NCBI GenBank assembly: GCA_944321125.1
Contig: CALUKD010000029.1
Span: forward strand, 1 to 45,755
DNA: 45,755 nt
Reading direction: 5' to 3'
Origin: Candidatus Butyricimonas faecavium
GTDB taxonomy: Bacteria; Bacteroidota; Bacteroidia; Bacteroidales; Marinifilaceae
This document shows positions 34,907 to 43,161 of the stretch, one piece after another. Position 1 is the stretch's first letter. Every line of letters begins with the position of its first letter. The notes under the pieces are model-generated. The model was not told the origin of the DNA, searched no databases, and saw nothing but the letters and a program-made list of their open reading frames with translations. The translations under genes and the position numbers were made by a program.

Positions 34907-36202
34907 TGTTCTGGGATAGTGTCCCCAAAAGTGTGTAAATTCCAATTTATTTATTTTTGTAATAGAACAGTCAAAAATAACTTATTATGGAATTTACACC
35001 TGAGCAAATAACGGAAATAATCTCCGAAATAACAAATGGAGAACAAGGATTCCAAGGTCTTGTCAAACAAGGTCTTGAAAGTTTAATGCATAGCGAACGT
35101 GCAGTTCATAACGCGGCACATAACGACGTTAGCAACGGTTATCGTGATCGTCGAGTGTGCTATGACCGTAAAGTGTTTGAGCTTCGTGTCCCACGTAGTC
35201 GTAACAGCAATTTTTACCCGATGTTACTAGGTGTGTTGAAAGACCAAGAAGAAGAAGCCCAAAAACTGGTGAGCAGTCTTTATTGTAGTGGTTTGACCAC
35301 CGAACAGGTAGGGAAAATCTACGAACAGTTTTACGGGAAGCATTACAGTAAAAGTCAGGTAAGTCGCCTCTTGAACACGGCCCGTGAAGATGTAAACGCG
35401 TGGCTGGGGCGTAAACTTGAGAAACGTTACCCCATTCTTTATATCGATGCCACGTATGTCCTCACCCGTCGGGACGAGTCCGTGAGCAATGAAGCCTATT
35501 ACACGGTTTTGGGAGTGAAAGAAGACCGCACAAGGGAAGTTTTAACCGTGGTAAACTTTCCCACGGAAAGCGCGACCAATTGGAAGGATGTTTTTGAAGG
35601 TCTCAAAGAAAGAGGTGTAGCCGTGGTGGACCTGTTGGTATGTGACGGGTTATCCGGTATTGAAAACACGCTGGCCGATACTTTTCCCCAAGCGGATCTG
35701 CAGTTGTGTACCGTTCATCTGAAAAGGAATATCGTGAATAAAGTCAAGCCCGGGGATAAGAAACAGGTTATGGAGGAACTCAAACAAATCTGCTCTCCTG
35801 ACCAATGGGACATTACCCCGGAAAAGGCATTCGGTGTATTCAAGGAGTTCATACAAAGGTGGCAAAAGAGTTACCCGCCGCTAAAGAGATACCAGCATGA
35901 CAGGTACAGGTTTTATTTTACATACTTCAAATATGAAAGGGAAATCAGGGGAATGATTTATACCACGAACTGGATCGAAAGACTGAACAGGGATTATAAG
36001 AGGGTTATTAACATGAGAGGGGCCATGCCGAATCCACAGGCCGTCATTCTACTGATGGGGACCGTGGCTCAAAACGCGGATATTTATAAATACCCTATTT
36101 ATAATTTTTTAGAATCAAGATTATTTTATTAAAAATGAATAGATTTGCAAAGATGAAAAAAGAAAGGATTTACACACTTTTTGAAACACTATCTGTTCTG
36201 GT
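34907..36202 (+). mobile_element. IS256-family insertion sequence with 8-bp target duplication
   Basis: The element proper runs 34915-36194 (1,280 bp). Inverted ends at 34915-34943 and 36167-36194 share GATAGTGT at the tips and AGTGTGTAAAT inside, with a few mismatches between them. The flanks TGTTCTGG at 34907-34914 and 36195-36202 are identical 8-base target duplications, the size expected for IS256. It carries one intact transposase, so it looks recent and potentially mobile. Confidence 0.93.
34987..36132 (+). CDS. IS256-family (Mutator-type) transposase
   Basis: 381 residues. DDE residues are placed as in IS256: Asp in LYIDATYVLTRR (about 156), Asp in LLVCDGLSGIENTL (about 222), and Glu in TNWIERLNRDYKRV near the C-terminus. 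Between the last two comes the family motif CTVHLKRN. Full length with no disruption. It cuts and joins the IS ends. GC content and CpG use are like the chromosome on the left and unlike the AT-rich island to its right. Confidence 0.95.
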   Translation: MEFTPEQITEIISEITNGEQGFQGLVKQGLESLMHSERAVHNAAHNDVSNGYRDRRVCYDRKVFELRVPRSRNSNFYPMLLGVLKDQEEEAQKLVSSLYCSGLTTEQVGKIYEQFYGKHYSKSQVSRLLNTAREDVNAWLGRKLEKRYPILYIDATYVLTRRDESVSNEAYYTVLGVKEDRTREVLTVVNFPTESATNWKDVFEGLKERGVAVVDLLVCDGLSGIENTLADTFPQADLQLCTVHLKRNIVNKVKPGDKKQVMEELKQICSPDQWDITPEKAFGVFKEFIQRWQKSYPPLKRYQHDRYRFYFTYFKYEREIRGMIYTTNWIERLNRDYKRVINMRGAMPNPQAVILLMGTVAQNADIYKYPIYNFLESRLFY

Positions 36203-36247
36203 TTAAACATCTACCTCAAAACACCTCATTTTCTCTTGAAAACAAAA

Positions 36248-36279
36248 AAGCAGTTACATTTTTGATTTTGTAACTGCTT
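36248..36279 (-). terminator. Terminator of the former tRNA gene
   Basis: AAGCAGTTACA (36248-36258) pairs with TGTAACTGCTT (36269-36279). On the minus strand the stem is followed by a run of T. It lies directly past the 3' end of the tRNA fragment, so it is the original tRNA terminator that stayed with the chromosome. Confidence 0.8.
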
Positions 36280-36286
36280 CATTTTT

Positions 36287-36331
36287 AAGTGGTCCCACTT
36301 GGGCTTGAACCAAGGACCCCCTGATTATGAG
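36287..36331 (-). tRNA. tRNA 3' half (CAT anticodon loop), probable attR of an integrated element
   Basis: Read on the minus strand: the anticodon loop CTCATAA, the 3' anticodon strand TCAGG, variable region, a paired T arm CTTGG-TTCAAGC-CCAAG, and the acceptor strand TGGGACC. The matching 5' anticodon strand (CCTGA) is absent: the sequence changes right at the loop, and no D arm or acceptor 5' strand exists. So this is a fragment, not a working gene. Its 3' side faces the chromosome and its broken side faces the AT-rich island, as expected where an element crossed over inside a tRNA gene. A CAT anticodon fits tRNA-Met or tRNA-Ile2. Confidence 0.75.
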
Positions 36332-36405
36332 TGAGTGGATATGGTGAGATGTAAAATAATGATAATTAGTGTGTTATGAGGGTATTTTATCCTTTTTTCC
36401 TAAAA

Positions 36406-36427
36406 GGGTAAAACATAGTTAAAACAA
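36406..36427. repeat. 22-base direct repeat, copy 2
   Basis: Exact copy of 34879-34900, in the same orientation. It lies about 75 bases inside the island from the tRNA fragment. Confidence 0.6.
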
Positions 36428-36612
36428 TTTGTTTAGTCTATGTGGGTTGATAATTACTGATAATGAGTGTGTTACTGGTTTAGTTTTTGATGAAAAATGA
36501 TAGTGTTTCCTTCCATGTTTTCATTATTGTCTTTGGTCTTCTTTTGTTGTATTGATATACATAATATTGATTTTTTTATGTAAATAAATGCTTTTGTGGT
36601 TAATATTTTTTT

Positions 36613-36655
36613 TGTTGCACTTACTTGCTAATATATACAAAATCTATCTGCAACA
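36613..36655 (-). repeat. 43-bp asymmetric dyad element, left copy
   Basis: Begins TGTTGCACTTACTT and ends AATCTATCTGCAACA. Its reverse complement aligns along its whole length with the element at 45591-45634, 9 kb away (about 37 of 44 positions). One arm carries AACTAAG/AAGTAAG next to TGCAACA; the other carries TGTTGCAGATAGATT. Confidence 0.7.
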
Positions 36656-37283
36656 AAATTTAAATCAAGGATTCATGGACATGGTTTTAGCCAGAATGTA
36701 AATAATGCTTTTTTCTCTTCATTTGTTGATATTTTTAATGGTTGATATGTGTAATACTATTCAATGCAGAAAGTGGCTGTATAGGCTTAAAAAGGGCCTT
36801 ATTTTTCATCTTAATGATAGATATTCAGAATATAGAATTGCTTGTATGACCATAGGGAAAATATAAAATAATTGCTCAAAAATTTGGAATTAGTTAAAAA
36901 ATGTATTATATTTGTATTATTCAAGAATTTTGTTATAGTACAATGGGAAGAAACCATGTACTTCTACTTTTGAAGATGGATATTACTTACCACATGAGAA
37001 TTGATGAAACAGTCAGAAATCATATTAAAATCTATCTTAAACTTCAATGCCCTTCTTTCCTTTTTGGAAAGTAAATTCAGTGAAATGGAGCATTGTTGGA
37101 TCAGGTAGCTACTCCTGTGTCCAATAGCAAGGTGTTTCTTCATTTGCTTCTAAGCCCCCAGCCTTATACTATGCACCATCAAATAATTTGATGAGAGAGT
37201 GAAAATCAATTGATTTTAAGCAAATAGAGGGGGCATGATACATTTAAATTGAAAGTATATTTAATCTATCATTCAAGTTAAAA

Positions 37284-37416
37284 CTAAAGCAAGATAGAAT
37301 AGTTTTTTAATAGAATGTGTTGAATTTTAAAGATTAGAACTAAAGCAACACAGGAAATAAATTTGAAATGGAATATATCATTTTCCTACAAGCTAATGCT
37401 AGAGTAACACAGGATA
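37284..37416 (+). repeat. Three degenerate direct motifs spaced 56-59 bases
   Basis: CTAAAGCAAGATAG (37284), CTAAAGCAACACAGGA (37340) and CTAGAGTAACACAGGA (37399) recur in one orientation. They resemble the CTAAGTGCAACA arm of the 43-bp elements, so they may be related binding sites. Too few and too divergent to be a CRISPR array. Confidence 0.5.
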
Positions 37417-37663
37417 AATTGTGAATAATTAATAATATTTATATCTTAGCCTAATGAGCCATATGAATGAAAGGAAACACAAACCTAAGTTCATGTCTCC
37501 TTCCTATTCTGAGTGGGTAAAAAGATAAATATTTTTTGACTTCTTAATCTAAAGAAAAGCCACATGAATTGATTCAAAAAATACCAATTAATCCATTCTT
37601 TAGCATGAGATGTATGTTGTTTATTAATGGTAGGGGGATAACAGATTTAGTTAAAAGATAGAG

Positions 37664-37688
37664 TGGGAGTGATTATATTATACTCCCA
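37664..37688 (-). terminator. Hairpin downstream of the helicase gene
   Basis: TGGGAGT (37664-37670) pairs with ACTCCCA (37682-37688), extended outward by GAG/CTC with a one-base bulge. The same hairpin, diverged, occurs at 40814-40841 and 42326-42341 between other genes of this island. Confidence 0.65.
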
Positions 37689-37733
37689 TCTCATATATAT
37701 AACATTTTATCTCTTCTATTCTTCAATTAATTG

Positions 37734-39818
37734 TTATTGAGAATTGATCTTGTTAATAGTATTATTTAGAAAATCATGATAATAATCATTTCCACAGTTT
37801 ATTATTATAAGGTTTTGTTGACATCTTGTTAATCCTGTGTATATTAATTCTTCTGATCCTTTTCTTGAAGCTGGATCTATTAGCAAGAATAATGTTGAAG
37901 TTTGCCAACCTTTAAAACTATGGATTGTTGATATATTGATCCCTTTCCTGCCTGTATAAAAATGTCTTTTTTTTATTTGTTGAGCATTTTCAATCATTTT
38001 TTCAAAATGAAAAGAATTTCTATTTTGATATTTTAGGAATTTTTGCGACCAATCTTTGAAAGTCTTGTACCATTTTTGAAATTTATCTATAGATAATTGA
38101 TTAGCCTCTAATTCTTGATATAATTTTTCTTTAAAAGCATCATCTTGATATTTAATGTACAAATAATTAAAGGTCAAGATTAAAGATAATTCTTGACTTG
38201 ATGTCAATAAGGATGTATTTAATTGGTATTCAGTGAGTAATAGTAAATTTTTGAATTCTAGATTTGCAAATGTTGTATTGGTTGCTTTTTGAGATTTATA
38301 TTTATAGAAGGCTTCAAATTCCATTAATTGTTCTTTGTTACTACCCAACAAAGTAATGTTATTTTCAATCTGGGAAAGATATGTTTTGCTACTTGTCAAT
38401 ATCTCATAAATAGCAATTACAGGATCACCTGTTGGTAAATTGAAATACTCTACACTACCTTTAAACTCCTCAAAATCAAAAGACATTTGTTGGTCAAATT
38501 CGTCAATGAAATATTTATCATGGAAAAAATGTTTTTGAAACTCACAAGCTAGTCTTCTTATGTTTTCTCCTGATCTATAACAAAATTTTAAAAGAGAGGG
38601 GGCTCCAATTACATTTGTTCTCACATCTTTATTATCTAGTTCATTCCCATAAATATTTTGTTTCTCATCTCCAAAAAGAACATATTCTCCACCTTCTTTT
38701 AAAAAACATTGTTTAATAATATCCATCCAAGGTCTTTTGTAATCTTGAATTTCATCTATTAGTATTGTGGCATATTTTTGAATTTCATCTTTATGGTTTT
38801 CAAATAGAGATAAATTAGAATAATAATTGTTTTCTAGGTATTGATTTTTTAATTCTGTTGTTTTTAGCTCTGTAGGATAGTGAAAAGGTATCCTTAAATT
38901 ATTCAACTCAGCTTGAATGAATTCATGATAATTTAGCACATGGAAATTTTCTAATGGAACTTCCTCTTCAAATTCTTGAAGTTTACTTTTTATGTAATTA
39001 ATTAATGTGATATTGTAAGTCAAAATTAATACAGTTTCACCTGTCCTTCTATATGCATTAATAGCCCTGCAAGCAAGAACTGTTGTTTTACCAGATCCCA
39101 TTGCCCCTTTTATCCTCTGTTGCCTAGGAATACTGATAGATAGATTCAGCTGTTGTGCATTCAATTTAATGTTTTTCCTTTCTTTTCTTGAATATCTCTT
39201 TTGTAGCAAGTACTCCTTGACCTCCATGTATAATTTTTCATCAAAAAGAACTGATTCTTTATTGGCTAGTAAATAAGAATTTTGTAAAATCTCTCCAAAA
39301 TTCTGTATGCTTAAACTATCCTTACCCAAAAACTTTATTTTTTTCTCTATTTTGGATGCATCCTTTTTCAGATAGGTAGTGATAAAATTCTTCACTTCTT
39401 GACAGGTGTTAGCATGGAAATAAAGAGCACAAGCAAAAACTGTATGGTAATATCGATTTTGAACATATTTATATAATAAGCCTGGGATGTAATCGTAAAA
39501 AGTATCTTTATATAGACTTATTTGTTTTAATGGGGATAAAATATTTTCATTGTTTAAATCATCATGCCATAATAATGGATTAGTTGGATTTGCAGAATAT
39601 TCTTTCAATTCTTTATCAAAGATTTGAATAATTAGTGCTCCATAATTTTTTCTTAGTATTACACAAGTGAGCTTGTTCCCTTCTATGTTTGGCTTAAAAA
39701 ATATTTCAAAACTATCATCTAAATGCAATTCTAAAAAAACTAATAAAGTTTTTTCTCCTGCAGTTAAGGTTTCTTCTACTTCTTTTATTTTTTTATATGG
39801 AGGATAGAATATTGCCAT
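37734..39818 (-). CDS. UvrD-like superfamily 1 helicase with degenerate NERD-like domain
   Basis: 694 residues. The helicase core has Walker A GAMGSGKTT (about 238-246), Walker B ILIDEIQDY (about 352-360), FGDEKQNIY (motif III) and, near the C-terminus, STIHSFKGWQ (about 630) and YTGLTRCQQNLII (motif VI). The N-terminal region (about 20-112) follows the NERD nuclease layout: GEKTLLVFLE, FKPN, VILRKNYGALIIQIFDKEL, SPLKQISLYKD. The NERD catalytic pattern is PD then IEVK; here those places read LT and IQIF, so the nuclease is probably dead. NERD-helicases are known from phage-defence contexts. All Arg codons are AGA or AGG, and CpG is almost absent. It is the last gene of the minus-strand group. 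Confidence 0.85.
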   Translation of the reverse strand: MAIFYPPYKKIKEVEETLTAGEKTLLVFLELHLDDSFEIFFKPNIEGNKLTCVILRKNYGALIIQIFDKELKEYSANPTNPLLWHDDLNNENILSPLKQISLYKDTFYDYIPGLLYKYVQNRYYHTVFACALYFHANTCQEVKNFITTYLKKDASKIEKKIKFLGKDSLSIQNFGEILQNSYLLANKESVLFDEKLYMEVKEYLLQKRYSRKERKNIKLNAQQLNLSISIPRQQRIKGAMGSGKTTVLACRAINAYRRTGETVLILTYNITLINYIKSKLQEFEEEVPLENFHVLNYHEFIQAELNNLRIPFHYPTELKTTELKNQYLENNYYSNLSLFENHKDEIQKYATILIDEIQDYKRPWMDIIKQCFLKEGGEYVLFGDEKQNIYGNELDNKDVRTNVIGAPSLLKFCYRSGENIRRLACEFQKHFFHDKYFIDEFDQQMSFDFEEFKGSVEYFNLPTGDPVIAIYEILTSSKTYLSQIENNITLLGSNKEQLMEFEAFYKYKSQKATNTTFANLEFKNLLLLTEYQLNTSLLTSSQELSLILTFNYLYIKYQDDAFKEKLYQELEANQLSIDKFQKWYKTFKDWSQKFLKYQNRNSFHFEKMIENAQQIKKRHFYTGRKGINISTIHSFKGWQTSTLFLLIDPASRKGSEELIYTGLTRCQQNLIIINCGNDYYHDFLNNTINKINSQ

Positions 39819-39996
39819 GTATTATTTTTTTGAGAGAAATATAGGCAAATATATAATAAATTAATACAAATTTGAACAAAGAATTAACATGAATGAAATA
39901 TAAATGTTTTATATATTTTATGTGAAGAATATTCATAGTTACATTTGAATGTGGCCTGTATTTTTCGATTTTGAATATGGAGAAGGTATATTTATT

Positions 39997-40052
39997 TACA
40001 CTCATCCTTAAAATCTCTCTATAAAAATTTTAGTAAGGGTAGAATGAGTGTA
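39997..40052 (-). terminator. Hairpin overlapping the end of the second lipoprotein gene
   Basis: TACACTCAT (39997-40005) pairs with ATGAGTGTA (40044-40052), and the inner CCTTAAAAT pairs loosely with ATTTTAGTAAGG. The stem includes the stop codon of the gene at 40030, and the helicase start is about 180 bases further. Confidence 0.5.
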
Positions 40053-40773
40053 TATTGTTATAATTACAATAAAGTCTAAACAAAAATGTAATCCTGTTTT
40101 TATATGCAATATTCAAATGATAATCATTCCAAATATTGTTTTCATCATATTGATAAAATTTACTAGTCAAACTCAAATCAGCTTGTAAAGTTTTGTTCCA
40201 GCTTTCTTGGCTTTTCACAAGTTCTTCTTGTTCTTCCTTCTTCATTCTTTTTAAAAGTTTCATGTAATATTTGTAAATGATATATTCTTGTGCTGAGTTT
40301 TGATACACTTGAAAACTATATAATATTGGCTTGTATGTTCCTGTTGGATCACAATCTTTTATTATTCTTAGGATTTCATTCATTTTAAATGTATCTTGTG
40401 CGAACTCTATCTCTTCTGGGGATGTAGAATTGCTAATTGGGATTTTGTAATAAAATTGATTGCTGATGTACTTTTGCAAATAATTATTTATTTGAGTGTA
40501 AAAAGTGACATTCTTTTGGATTCTTTCATGTCTATCATATAGAAATAATATGCTGTTTTGAAGTCCCTCTCTAAGGGTATCAAGTTCTTTTCTTGTATAT
40601 TCTTTGGGCTTACTTGGCTTTTCAAATAAACTTGTTATAGGGATTTCTTCCCATTTTCCTATTATTGAGTTAAAGGCAATGGTATCAGTAACAACCTTAG
40701 AAGACATTGTTGTTGATTTAGGCTTGCATTCCCACAAAAGAATAACTAAGAAGAATAGAGTTATAATTTTCAT
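40030..40773 (-). CDS. Hypothetical lipoprotein with LprI-like C-terminal pattern
   Basis: 247 residues. MKIITLFFLVILLWECKPKS is a lipoprotein signal with Cys near 16. The C-terminal half (EEQEELVKSQESWNKTLQADLS) recalls the lysozyme-inhibitor LprI/DUF1311 pattern in which a Trp follows a charged helix, but the conserved Cys residues of that family are not evident. Function unknown. Its upstream leader shares 18 identical bases with that of the LRR lipoprotein. It is AT-rich and CpG-poor like its neighbours. Confidence 0.6.
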   Translation of the reverse strand: MKIITLFFLVILLWECKPKSTTMSSKVVTDTIAFNSIIGKWEEIPITSLFEKPSKPKEYTRKELDTLREGLQNSILFLYDRHERIQKNVTFYTQINNYLQKYISNQFYYKIPISNSTSPEEIEFAQDTFKMNEILRIIKDCDPTGTYKPILYSFQVYQNSAQEYIIYKYYMKLLKRMKKEEQEELVKSQESWNKTLQADLSLTSKFYQYDENNIWNDYHLNIAYKNRITFLFRLYCNYNNIHSFYPY

Positions 40774-40788
40774 TTTTAATGTAATTTC

Positions 40789-40841
40789 TATCTGAATTTG
40801 TAATATAAATGGAGGTGGAGTGATTACATGATACTCTCACC
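40789..40841 (-). repeat. Shared leader and hairpin repeat, copy 1
   Basis: TATCTGAATTTGTAATAT (40789-40806) recurs exactly at 42301-42318. Next to it is the stem GGTGGAGT/ACTCTCACC (40814-40821 with 40833-40841), related to the hairpins at 42326-42341 and 37664-37688. The leader is just upstream of the lipoprotein start on the minus strand, and the hairpin ends the preceding gene. Confidence 0.65.
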
Positions 40842-40846
40842 CCATA

Positions 40847-42298
40847 TTATTTCTTCACTTTACATACTACATCATCCTCAATAAACCACATATCCATGGG
40901 TTCAAAATTCTTTGATACCCATATAGTCTTAAGAGAGGAGCAATAAGCTTTAAAATAATAAAGTTTATCAAGATGACTAATATCTATGGTTGTAATTTGT
41001 GATCCATAAATGTCGATTCTCTCCAATTTAGTGCAGCTAGAGAGGTCTAATTTTTTTAGAGAAGATACCTGAAAAATGAAAGTTTCTAAATTTTTATTTA
41101 GATTGATAGTTCTTAAATTATTACAGCAACATTCTAAATAAATTAATTCTGAATTATGACTTAGATCTAAATCTGAAAATTTGTTAATACTACAATAAAG
41201 TTCCTTTAATTTCTCACATTTATCAACTTTTAATTCTAAAAGATTATTGTTACTGCAAATTAAGTTTTCCAATTTTTCATATCCATCAACATCTAATTTG
41301 GAAATTTTATTATCAGAACAATCTAGAGTACATAATAATGGATTATTTAATTCTAATTTTGTAATTTGGTTTTCAGAACAATCTAAGTCTTTTAATTTTT
41401 TACAACTACTAACATCCAAATTTGAGATATTATTATTAGAACATTTTAAATATTCAAGATGTAGATGATTTAATTCCAATTCTGAAAGTTTGTTATAAGA
41501 ACAATCTAGATACCTTAATTTCTTACAGTTGCTAATATTGAGTTGGGTTATAGAATTTCTACTAACATCTATGGAATCAAGTTTCACACATCTACTCAGA
41601 TCAAGAATATGTAAAGAATCATTGCCAGATACTTTTAAATACTCCAAATTAGCAGCACATGAAGAGAGGTCTAATTCTTCTAACTGGCAGTTGTAAATGT
41701 TGATTTTTTTCAAATTAAAACAGTTGTTGATGTGAAGTTGATCCAATGCCAAGTAATATATTTTCAATTCAGATAACTTTGGAAATGAAGGTAAATCTAG
41801 TGTTTTTTTTATAGTTTCAAATGGAGGTCCTTCTAATTCTAAAAAGGATAATTGTGGACAATGGTCAATATGAAAATTATCAAAATATTTAGGAGTGGCT
41901 GATAATTTCTCCAATTCAGAACAATTTTCAACAGTTAGCTGGTTAATATAACCATGCAATCCTAATTCTTTCAAACTAGGATAATTGTTTACTTCCAATC
42001 TAATCCCTCCTGCCATGCAATCTAAATGCAAGGATTGAAGTTTCCTTAAATGTTTAAGATTTGCAGGGACTTTACCCATCATTGTATCACTTAATTGAAT
42101 CTTGACAACTTTCCCCTTTTCATCAGTGGTAATACCATACCATTCATTGAGAGGTTTATCACTTAGCCAATTCTCTTTATGTTCCCATTTATCTCCATCT
42201 AAAGCCTTGTAAAAAGATTCTAATATTGATCTTTCACTCCTGCAACATCCCCAAAGCAATAGTTGGGTTATTAAAATTATGATTGAATATTTTACCAT
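40847..42298 (-). CDS. Leucine-rich-repeat lipoprotein
   Basis: 483 residues from ATG 42298, chosen because it exposes a lipoprotein signal (MVKYSIIILITQLLLWGCCRS, lipid Cys 18). The frame extends to 42364, but the longer N-terminus is polar. Residues about 25-100 resemble the N-terminal cap of LRR proteins (LESFYKALDGDKWEHKENWLSD). About 17 leucine-rich repeats of roughly 20 residues follow (LDCSYNKLSELELNHLHLEYL type, with recurrent LDCSxNxI). It is probably surface-exposed and binds a protein or host ligand. Tandem repeats may diversify. It shares its promoter-leader with the next lipoprotein gene. Confidence 0.85.
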   Translation of the reverse strand: MVKYSIIILITQLLLWGCCRSERSILESFYKALDGDKWEHKENWLSDKPLNEWYGITTDEKGKVVKIQLSDTMMGKVPANLKHLRKLQSLHLDCMAGGIRLEVNNYPSLKELGLHGYINQLTVENCSELEKLSATPKYFDNFHIDHCPQLSFLELEGPPFETIKKTLDLPSFPKLSELKIYYLALDQLHINNCFNLKKINIYNCQLEELDLSSCAANLEYLKVSGNDSLHILDLSRCVKLDSIDVSRNSITQLNISNCKKLRYLDCSYNKLSELELNHLHLEYLKCSNNNISNLDVSSCKKLKDLDCSENQITKLELNNPLLCTLDCSDNKISKLDVDGYEKLENLICSNNNLLELKVDKCEKLKELYCSINKFSDLDLSHNSELIYLECCCNNLRTINLNKNLETFIFQVSSLKKLDLSSCTKLERIDIYGSQITTIDISHLDKLYYFKAYCSSLKTIWVSKNFEPMDMWFIEDDVVCKVKK

Positions 42299-42300
42299 TT

Positions 42301-42341
42301 TATCTGAATTTGTAATATGAATTAAGGAGTGGTTATACTCC
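42301..42341 (-). repeat. Shared leader and hairpin repeat, copy 2
   Basis: The leader TATCTGAATTTGTAATAT (42301-42318) is followed by the stem GGAGT/ACTCC (42326-42330 with 42337-42341). It sits between the membrane protein gene and the LRR lipoprotein gene. Confidence 0.6.
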
Positions 42342-42387
42342 CATCTCATGTGAATTGTGTTCAATTACTATCTCATGTTGATATGAA

Positions 42388-43134
42388 TTATTGATTAAGG
42401 GAAGTTAGAGCTACAATTATTAGAACAATAATAAGGAATATTATGTAATAAAATATAACTCTCCTGTTTTGCTCTTTTTGTTCTTCAATGGATGTTATAG
42501 TATAGAGTGTTTGAGGTGTTTCTGAATTTTTATTATGGGCAGTAATTAATCCCATCACCATTTCAACACTTCTATATCCCTCTTCATATAATTTTTCCTC
42601 TACTAGATAAAGATATTGTTCTTTCCCATTGACCTTTAAAATAAAAATACTCTCACTTTCATAGCTTGGCTGGTATAAAGTACTTTTATTATCAAATTCA
42701 ATCATCAATGAATTATCCCCAACTTCTTCCCATTTACCTTTTATTACATCTCCAGAATTAGCAATTAATAATGTTTGGTCTTTTTGAAAAATATATATTT
42801 GCCTTTCCTCTTCTGATTCTTTTAGAAGAACCCAATTCTTTTTGATCAAGTGTTGCTTGGATACTTTTAGATTTATGGATTGAATTTTATCTACCACTTT
42901 TTCACCAACAGAAGAGATAACAGGTTTCTGTTCAATCTTCTTTTCTGATTTATCCTTTTTCTTGTTCAAACATAATAAAATTATGAATGCAGGTAATGTG
43001 AGAAAGAGTGTAAAAATTATCCATCCCACTATATTCCTGTTTAATTCTTTTGCTCTATATCCTGCCCAAATAGTTATCCCTATTTTAATGATGGGCAGTA
43101 ATAACATTAAAAATGCAGTTTCTTGTTGATTCAT
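42388..43134 (-). CDS. Hypothetical three-TM membrane protein
   Basis: 248 residues from ATG 43134 (MNQQETAFLMLLLP); the upstream TTG at 43152 is less likely. Two N-terminal membrane spans (about 6-27 and 35-57) and one C-terminal span (about 222-243) enclose a soluble middle (60-215) with a short beta-rich part (QTLLIANSGDVIKGKWEEVGDNSLMIEF). No family recognised. It starts 27 bases after the stop of the upstream nuclease-like gene, so they are probably co-transcribed. Role unknown. Confidence 0.7.
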   Translation of the reverse strand: MNQQETAFLMLLLPIIKIGITIWAGYRAKELNRNIVGWIIFTLFLTLPAFIILLCLNKKKDKSEKKIEQKPVISSVGEKVVDKIQSINLKVSKQHLIKKNWVLLKESEEERQIYIFQKDQTLLIANSGDVIKGKWEEVGDNSLMIEFDNKSTLYQPSYESESIFILKVNGKEQYLYLVEEKLYEEGYRSVEMVMGLITAHNKNSETPQTLYTITSIEEQKEQNRRVIFYYIIFLIIVLIIVALTSLNQ

Positions 43135-43161
43135 GATACTTCTTATTATCAAAAATTTTAA

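Larger units (their letters stand above)
34194..34914. other. Intergenic region rich in hairpins between the Sus operon and the IS
   Basis: 721 bases with no credible gene. In order: an imperfect stem at 34204-34255 (CAAACT/AGTTTG with inner CTCTTT/AAAGAG) just past the operon, a 21-bp perfect stem at 34340-34392, a 13-bp terminator-like stem at 34486-34517, and an imperfect 17-bp dyad at 34625-34641 with 34672-34688 (14 of 17 matches). It ends with a 22-base direct repeat copy at 34879-34900 and the IS target duplication at 34907-34914. Confidence 0.6.
36332..37733. other. Gene-free left part of the CpG-poor island
   Basis: About 1.4 kb without a credible open frame and without a single CpG. 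It contains the second copy of the 22-base direct repeat (36406-36427), a 43-bp dyad element at 36613-36655, three degenerate CTAAAGCAACACAGGA-type motifs at about 37284, 37340 and 37399, and a terminator hairpin at 37664-37688. No integrase gene is present, although the tRNA fragment implies one. Confidence 0.6.

Noticed and set aside
36287-36331. Functional tRNA gene
   Set aside because: The 5' half, D arm and 5' anticodon strand are missing.
37264-37416. CRISPR array from the 56-59 bp periodic motifs
   Set aside because: Only three copies, each diverged, with no cas genes and no exact repeat of CRISPR length.
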